Below, piece by piece: positions 19,751 through 24,655 of a stretch of 24,655 nucleotides of DNA. The position numbers were made by a program, and so were the translations under genes. The notes beneath the pieces are model-generated. The model saw nothing but the letters and a program-made list of their open reading frames with translations. It had not been told where the DNA came from and did not search any database. The first letter of the stretch is position 1. Each line of letters begins with the position of its first letter. The DNA comes from Didymodactylos carnosus (taxonomy: Eukaryota; Rotifera; Eurotatoria; Philodinida; Philodinidae): the NCBI GenBank assembly GCA_905250885.1, contig CAJNOQ010002382.1, forward strand, positions 1 through 24,655, in the 5' to 3' direction.

Positions 19751-21152
19751 CAAATGACAAGTATTTCTTTTTATCATTTTGTTTAAATAAACGAGAGATA
19801 AAGCAGCTTCTTCGTTCGTTCGGCGCTCCCTAGGGTTTAGATTAAATGTCAAAAAAATTAAGAAAAGAAAGAAAACGTGTGTTTTCTACTAGATATATTG
19901 TTGTGAGAAGTGAATTTAGTGATATATTTGCTAAAAGAAAGGTTTTTAATCCAAAAACGTGGCTAGAAAGTAAGAAATTTCCGAAAAACCTCAAAACCCC
20001 CATATAATGGGTTTCAAGACTCGAAACCCCACTTTCTACATCAAATTTTGCCTTGAATGGCACATCGTTGGAAAAAGCATGTCTTCATCTATCTCCGGTA
20101 AAAAGAGCTTTTTGGTCCAAGCTTTCTAGGTGTCCCTTCGAGGTCCAAAACCTTAAAAACCCCAAATCCTTCAGGTTTTCAGCGGTTTTTAGATAAACAT
20201 TTTGCCAAACTTTTCAATTTTAGCATATTCGGATTCAGCATATCGAGTTACACATAGGAAAAGTCATGTGGCAAACAAAAAAGCACTTTTGTCGAAAATT
20301 AAAGTGCAAAAACTCGAAAGTTGTTTGAGTCAGATTTTATTTCTATTGCCATTTTGACAGACCGCATTTTTTCGAGCTGCAGTTGCGATATTCGTGATGA
20401 GCATCAAATTCTGAGTCAGACAACGTGTTTTTCAAAATTTTTGGACAAAAAATATTTTCGCTTATCCCTGAGGAGGACTCTTGCCGTGATTTTTTGGGCA
20501 AAAAATATTTTTTCAAATTTGAAAGTTCTGAAAGCGCTATCTTGTTCAGAATTTGATGCTGGTTCCAAATATGTATGATTTATAGCGAAATGTTTTAGGA
20601 CGAAAATGCTATTTAATGGCCCTCCTCCTTTGCATGTATTCCATGACATGCATATATTTTCTCCTAAAATCATTCTCTATTATCTAATCTAAAAACATGG
20701 ACAAAATTGTTACATAGTAAAGATATTTATCATAAAACATAAAAGAAGCAAACTGAATCCCTGAAAAGAAATATTAGTGAACATAAGAAGATGATTGACT
20801 TTTAAATAACTCATCATCTTACCATGTTCTGAAGATTATTTCCCTAATCTTATCCCATGAATCATACATATGCATGAGTAAAAATGGTCATGTCTCCAAT
20901 TTCATTGAATTAGAAAGACGCAGCTTATAAAACTTTTGTCATTTATTCTCCAAAAGTAAAAACTGATTCAAACAGCAAACTTTTCCTTTCTCTTCGCGTA
21001 GAAGAGAGGAAATGCTATCGCGTAATTATGCTCCTGAAATAAATATATTCAAAAATGAAAGTACATCTTGTGTTCATTTTTCTCATTTCATTTTTTTCAT
21101 GACCTTGTATAAGACCAAGCTTGAAGGTCATTCAAACCTCACAATTAAGTTC
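19751..21152. other. Non-coding stretch next to the transposase remnant
   Basis: No gene recognised. Direct repeats of TTTTTGG(A/G)CAAAAAATATTTT occur near 20438-20455 and 20490-20512, and both strands show chance 85-codon frames there. The first 250 bases have runs of AAACCCC words around 19985-20035. It may be further transposon sequence, but no terminus is visible. Confidence 0.45.
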
Positions 21153-21868
21153 TTAGTCCAACGAATAGAGGTTGCTGCAGCTCCGTTGCAAGCAATTGTA
21201 GAACTTCCAATCTTGTTGTGCTTTAATTCGCAAAGAAGAAGAAACCTGCGGATAGCAATAATTGATCGCGGCCTGAATGTCTCCTCTCGTAATTTGTGTG
21301 TCGCCTGGATAAGCTGTGGAGAAGCGATTGGTTTTCAACATTCTCATTGTAGATCGAATATCGAGCCAATTATACCCATGTTGGTCGAGGAACGATTTCA
21401 GCGATTCAACATTGCTCAAGTTGTCCACCTCGCTAAGCGATCGATAAGCGCCGACCGTTGGCGATTCGGTTGTGTTCAAGAATCGGCCAATCTTGATTAG
21501 CAATTGCGTTGCGACCGAACCGAGCACAAATGACCGTCGGATATTTCCGCCTTGTCAAGTTGCTTTTGCATAGTCTTCACTTGCTCTTCAAGTTTTGTCA
21601 ACTCTTCAATTTTTGCTTCTGCCTTGGTCAGTTTTTCACACAGTATGTTGAAGATTTGTCGGATACTGCGACATATTTCATGAAGTTCCACGAAATACTG
21701 TTCATCGACAATAACCCGTAATTCGTCGGTAATACGATCGAGTGACGTTTGAATGTCTTGACAGGCAATAGTACCTGTGACATTTTTGATTTCATCAGTC
21801 TCTAATTCTTCGAGTAATTGAGCTAATTCATCCGCAATCGACTCGGAAACCACGTTTGGCGTTGTCAT
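21153..21868 (-). pseudogene. Coiled-coil protein gene with a one-base frameshift, unknown family
   Basis: From ATG at 21868 the minus strand reads MTTPNVVSESIADELAQLLE and a Glu/Lys/Leu heptad-rich coiled coil (LTKAEAKIEELTKLEEQVKT), to ISDGHL. One missing base near 21523-21530 then shifts the frame, and similarity of composition continues as LGSVATQLLIKIGRFLN... through TQITRGDIQAAINYCYP to a stop at 21153. Joined, the two parts total about 238 codons. GC content and use of C/G-ending codons are higher than in the neighbouring genes, which may mean a different or younger origin. No intron is visible, and no splice acceptor precedes the ATG. A sequencing error at the single base is the alternative to a true pseudogene. 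I do not recognise the family. Confidence 0.6.
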
Positions 21869-21954
21869 TTTGAAAATCATTCCGTACACCCGTTTTCCCA
21901 GGACAATGATTACTACAGCGGTAAATGGCAGTATACTACAGTTTATGATGATGG

Positions 21955-22087
21955 ATACTATAGTATACGTCAAAATACGAGCTGTTTACGACGAAATACG
22001 ATGACGTCTACCGTGGAGAAGGATTACGACGTCGTATTTTATCTGGAATGGATATGTATTTCGTCATATTTCGACGTATACTATAGT
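21955..22087. repeat. Imperfect palindrome rich in TACGACG and ACTATAGTATAC
   Basis: ACTATAGTATACGTC at about 21957-21971 is mirrored by GACGTATACTATAGT at about 22072-22087. The inner parts carry inverted AAATACGA and TACGACG words. A further GTATACTACAG lies at 21931. The element sits just upstream of the coiled-coil gene and may be a small MITE inserted between it and the coding fragments to its right. Confidence 0.6.
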
Positions 22088-22094
22088 TTACGGC

Positions 22095-22372
22095 CGTAGA
22101 GCTTCGACCTGGATTTTTGCTTCAGTTGTCACAGGTAATCGGTCGACAATTTTACTCCATTCGTACAACATTTTTGTCACACCTAACCCCCTTGTTTCCT
22201 AAAACCATTCAGTCTGGGTGGTTGGATACGTTTCTGAAGTGGTGTAACAATTTTTTAATACTGTAAGTGATCAATCCAATTTAGAAGTTCCTTACTTGAT
22301 GATATTGATTCCTCTGTTTCTGCCGTTTGCTTGAATAAAACTTCATACAATGTGTGCAGGAGTTTGTGGTCG
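22095..22372 (-). pseudogene. Minus-strand coding fragments, possibly 5' part of the coiled-coil gene
   Basis: Two segments read like protein on the minus strand: DHKLLHTLYEVLFKQTAETE, continuing through ELLNWIDHLQ to a stop (about 22257-22372), and TKMLYEWSKIVDRLPVTTEA with following residues (about 22095-22180). Stops and frame changes lie between. They share the orientation and the better codon quality of the downstream coiled-coil frame. They could be diverged exons or debris of the same gene, cut off by the palindrome at 21955-22087. Confidence 0.35.
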
Positions 22373-22499
22373 GGGGCCTGTTTCTTAAAAAAACTTAAGT
22401 AGAAAATCTTACTTAAGTCAAAAAAGACAAAGACTTTTTTGCACTTAAGTTTGACTTAAGTAAGATTTTCTACTTAAGTTTTTTTAAGAAACAGGCCCC
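22373..22499. repeat. Perfect 50-bp inverted repeat with 27-nt loop
   Basis: 22373-22422 and 22450-22499 are exact reverse complements. The ends are GGGGCCTGTTTCTTAAAA, followed by repeated ACTTAAGT words and GAAAATCTTACTTAAGTC. The whole 127-bp unit is a hairpin-type MITE. Absence of any mismatch implies a very recent insertion, gene-conversion between arms, or selection on pairing. The family is not identified and no target duplication is evident. Confidence 0.92.
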
Positions 22500-22860
22500 A
22501 GGCCCCGGGTAATGGTCCGTTTAGCGTCACATAAACCAGAACAAAAAATTGTATCTGCAAAAAATAAAATTTAAATTTTTCCAGGCCATTTTTGCATGCT
22601 ACTATTGAATGCTAAATTCTTACAACCTGTTATTTTCGGCTAAAAGAAGACAATCACAGTAAAGTAAATTTTTCATTCAGCCAACTAGAGCAACAATATC
22701 TATTTTTGAACCTGATTGGTGTAACTGACCAAATCAAAAGTTTACTTTACCCTTTACTTTACTTTTTTTCGGCTTGGTCCCGTTTGTGACTGCTGATGAG
22801 CGAAAACTTTTATTCAGAATAACGTATCTTTTATTCATTTTGTTTTCCACGAATTTTAGT
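22500..22860. other. Non-coding stretch with a weak inverted AGTAAAGTAAA pair
   Basis: CACAGTAAAGTAAATTT (about 22656) is mirrored by AAGTTTACTTTACCCTTTAC (about 22738-22760). No gene seen. This stretch separates the perfect hairpin from the minisatellite. Confidence 0.45.
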
Positions 22861-24310
22861 CCAAATAGAGACTTGTTTTGAAAGCTGAGAATTTCAGGAA
22901 TTCTAGTGCGAATGCAGAATTGTTTTACAAGTTGAGAATATCATGAATTCTACTGCGAATGAAGACTTCTTTCCCCAGTTGAGAATTTTAAGAATTCTGG
23001 CGGAAATCGAGACTTGTTTTGCAAGTTGAGAATTTTGGAGAATTTTCAGAATTTCAGTACATATAGAGAATGGTGTTGCAAGTTGAGAATTTTGAGAACT
23101 CCAGTGCCAATAAAGACTTATTTTGCAAGTTGGGAATTTAGACAATTCTAGTGCAAATCTAGGATTGGTTTGCAAGTTCACCACTTTGAGAATTCTAGTG
23201 CAAATCGAGACCTGTCGTCGATTTGCACCGATATTCTCCAAATTCTCAAAAATTCTCAACTGGCAAAACAGGTCTCGATTTGAGATAGAATTCTCAAAAG
23301 TGTGAACTTGCAAAACAAGTCTCGATTTCCACTGGAATTGTTAAAATTCTTGATATTCTCAACCTGCAAAACAAGCCTCCATTTGCACTATAATTCTTAA
23401 CACTCTCAAACTTTCAACGCAATTCTAGATTTGACCTACAATTCACAAAATTCTCAAAATGCTGCAAAAAGCTTGCAAAACAAGTCTCCATTTGCACTGG
23501 AATTCTCAAAACTCTCAAAAATTCTCAACAGGTCTCCATGCGCACTAGAATTCTTGATATTCTCAACTTGCACGCAAGGTCTCGATTTGCACAAGAATTC
23601 TCACAATTCTAAACTTGCAAAACAAGTCTCGAGTCGGACTATACGTATTAAAATTCTCAATATTCTGAACTTCTAAAACAAGTCTCAATTCGCACTAGAA
23701 TTGTTCAAATTCTCAATGTTCTGAACTTGCAAAACACGTCTCCATTTGCACTGGAATTCTCAAAAATCTCAAGTTGCACAACAGTTCGCACTTCAGTTTC
23801 CAAAATTCTCAACTTGCAAAAAAGTCTCCAACTTTCAACTTGCAAAACAAATCACGATTTGCAGTACAGTTTCCAAAATTCTCAAACTCGTCAACTTGCG
23901 AAAGAAGTCTGGATTCGCACTAAACTTTTCAAAGTTCACAACTTACAAAACAAGTCTCCATTCGCAGTAGAATTCTTGAAATTCTCTCCTTGCTAAACAA
24001 GTCTCCATTTGCGCTGGAATTCTCAAAATGCTGAACTTGCAAATCAAGTATCGGCTTGCAATTGAATTTACAAAATGGTGAACTTGAATTCTCAAAATTT
24101 TCAAAATTCTCAAGTTGCTAACCAATTCTCGATTTCCAGTAGGATTCTTAAAGTTCTCGGCTTCCAAAACCAGTCTCCATTCGCACTATCTCAACTTTCA
24201 GCACAATTCTCGATTTGCACTGCAATTCTCAAAATTCTCAACTTTCAAAACAAGTCTCCTTTCACAGTAGAAATCTGAAAATTCTGAGCTTGCAAAACAA
24301 GTCTCGATTC
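22861..24310. repeat. Degenerate ~47-bp minisatellite, two blocks head to head
   Basis: The unit in the right block reads approximately AAGTCTCGATTTGCACTAGA, then ATTCTCAAAATTCTCAACTT, then GCAAAAC. About 22 diverged units run in this orientation from about 23220 to 24310. About eight units run as the reverse complement from about 22861 to 23215. The blocks meet around 23205-23228, where two GATTTGC-type words face each other. Unit length varies by a few bases and by occasional partial units, so the overlapping open frames are not conserved as protein and I call no gene here. Confidence 0.9.
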
Positions 24311-24655
24311 ACACTCCAGTTGGATCGTGATTACAAACAATGTTGATTCACAGTTTTTGATTAGAGTATCAACACCAGAATTTTTAGCCAAAAACGAATA
24401 CATGGTCAATGCTGTTGAAATCTATTAGACGAGAAAGGTGGTAATCTATGATTGTTGCTACCCTTCGTTGTGGCTATACTACCATTCATTAGTGAAACCT
24501 CTTGAATCAAGATCCTGGGAAACCTGGTACCCAAGATATCGGAAATTCTTCAAATATCGTTTTGTTTTACATTCTTGTCTATAAGGAAGTGCGAATATTT
24601 TCATACTTACGATAATTTCGACCTCTGTCACTTTCTAACCGAGCTGTTTAAGAAA
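24311..24655. other. Window edge, non-coding or diverged
   Basis: The plus strand has about 50 open codons at about 24427-24575 (for example YDCCYPSLWLYYHSL) between stops, with no recognised motif. Nothing else is seen before the window ends. Confidence 0.35.

Noticed and set aside
21012..21500. 162-codon plus-strand open frame
   Set aside because: It is antisense to the minus-strand coiled-coil frame, whose codon pattern and protein character are much better.
22903..24278. Several open frames with FALEFSK / NSQNSQLA-like repeated peptides
   Set aside because: Unit length of about 47 bp with indels does not keep frame, similar peptides appear on both strands, and stops interrupt most units; a minisatellite explains them.
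22861..24310. Possible CRISPR-like array
   Set aside because: Units are contiguous degenerate repeats without unique spacers, and the host sequence is clearly eukaryotic.

Overview
The window looks like nuclear DNA of a small-genome metazoan. It is AT-rich, its genes are cut by many very short introns (mostly 45-185 bp, GT...AG), and much of the space between genes is palindromic repeats and transposon debris. The compact introns, the splice acceptors placed just before start codons, and ISL2EU-like and piggyBac-like remnants would suit a bdelloid rotifer. That assignment is an inference from general features, not from a species-specific sequence. I see no prokaryotic operon, CRISPR array, rRNA or tRNA.

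The left half carries three conserved minus-strand genes, each resolved into exons. They are a mitochondrial dicarboxylate carrier of the SLC25A10 type (1265-2865, nine exons), coproporphyrinogen III oxidase of haem synthesis (6295-7617, three exons) and a G-patch protein resembling GPATCH4 (7870-8955, seven exons). The last two lie head to tail 252 bp apart. All three have a pyrimidine-rich splice acceptor at or just before the start codon with no visible upstream exon, which suggests spliced-leader trans-splicing.

From 9 to 17 kb I find no convincing complete gene. The region holds coding debris (about 8990-9335), foldback elements, a GC-rich palindrome (about 13.05-13.44 kb), a 47-bp-arm hairpin, and a 987-bp element (10184-11170). 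That element is bounded by CACAGTG/CACTGTG with a near-identical 5-bp flank, which resembles Transib transposons and V(D)J recombination signals.

At 17.2-18.0 kb a plus-strand Rab-type GTPase has clear nucleotide-binding motifs but ends early, without a prenylation tail. It stops 35 bp before a TTAA-flanked piggyBac-like MITE (18054-18943). The MITE abuts a broken ISL2EU-type DDE transposase whose core lies on the minus strand and whose C-terminal tail lies on the plus strand, as expected after an internal inversion.

The right end holds a coiled-coil protein gene broken by a one-base deletion (21153-21868), scattered upstream coding fragments, two inverted-repeat elements (one with perfect 50-bp arms), and about 1.45 kb of degenerate ~47-bp minisatellite arranged head to head. 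The functional content is housekeeping (mitochondrial carrier, haem synthesis, nucleolar RNA-associated protein, membrane traffic). The most unusual content is the repeats.
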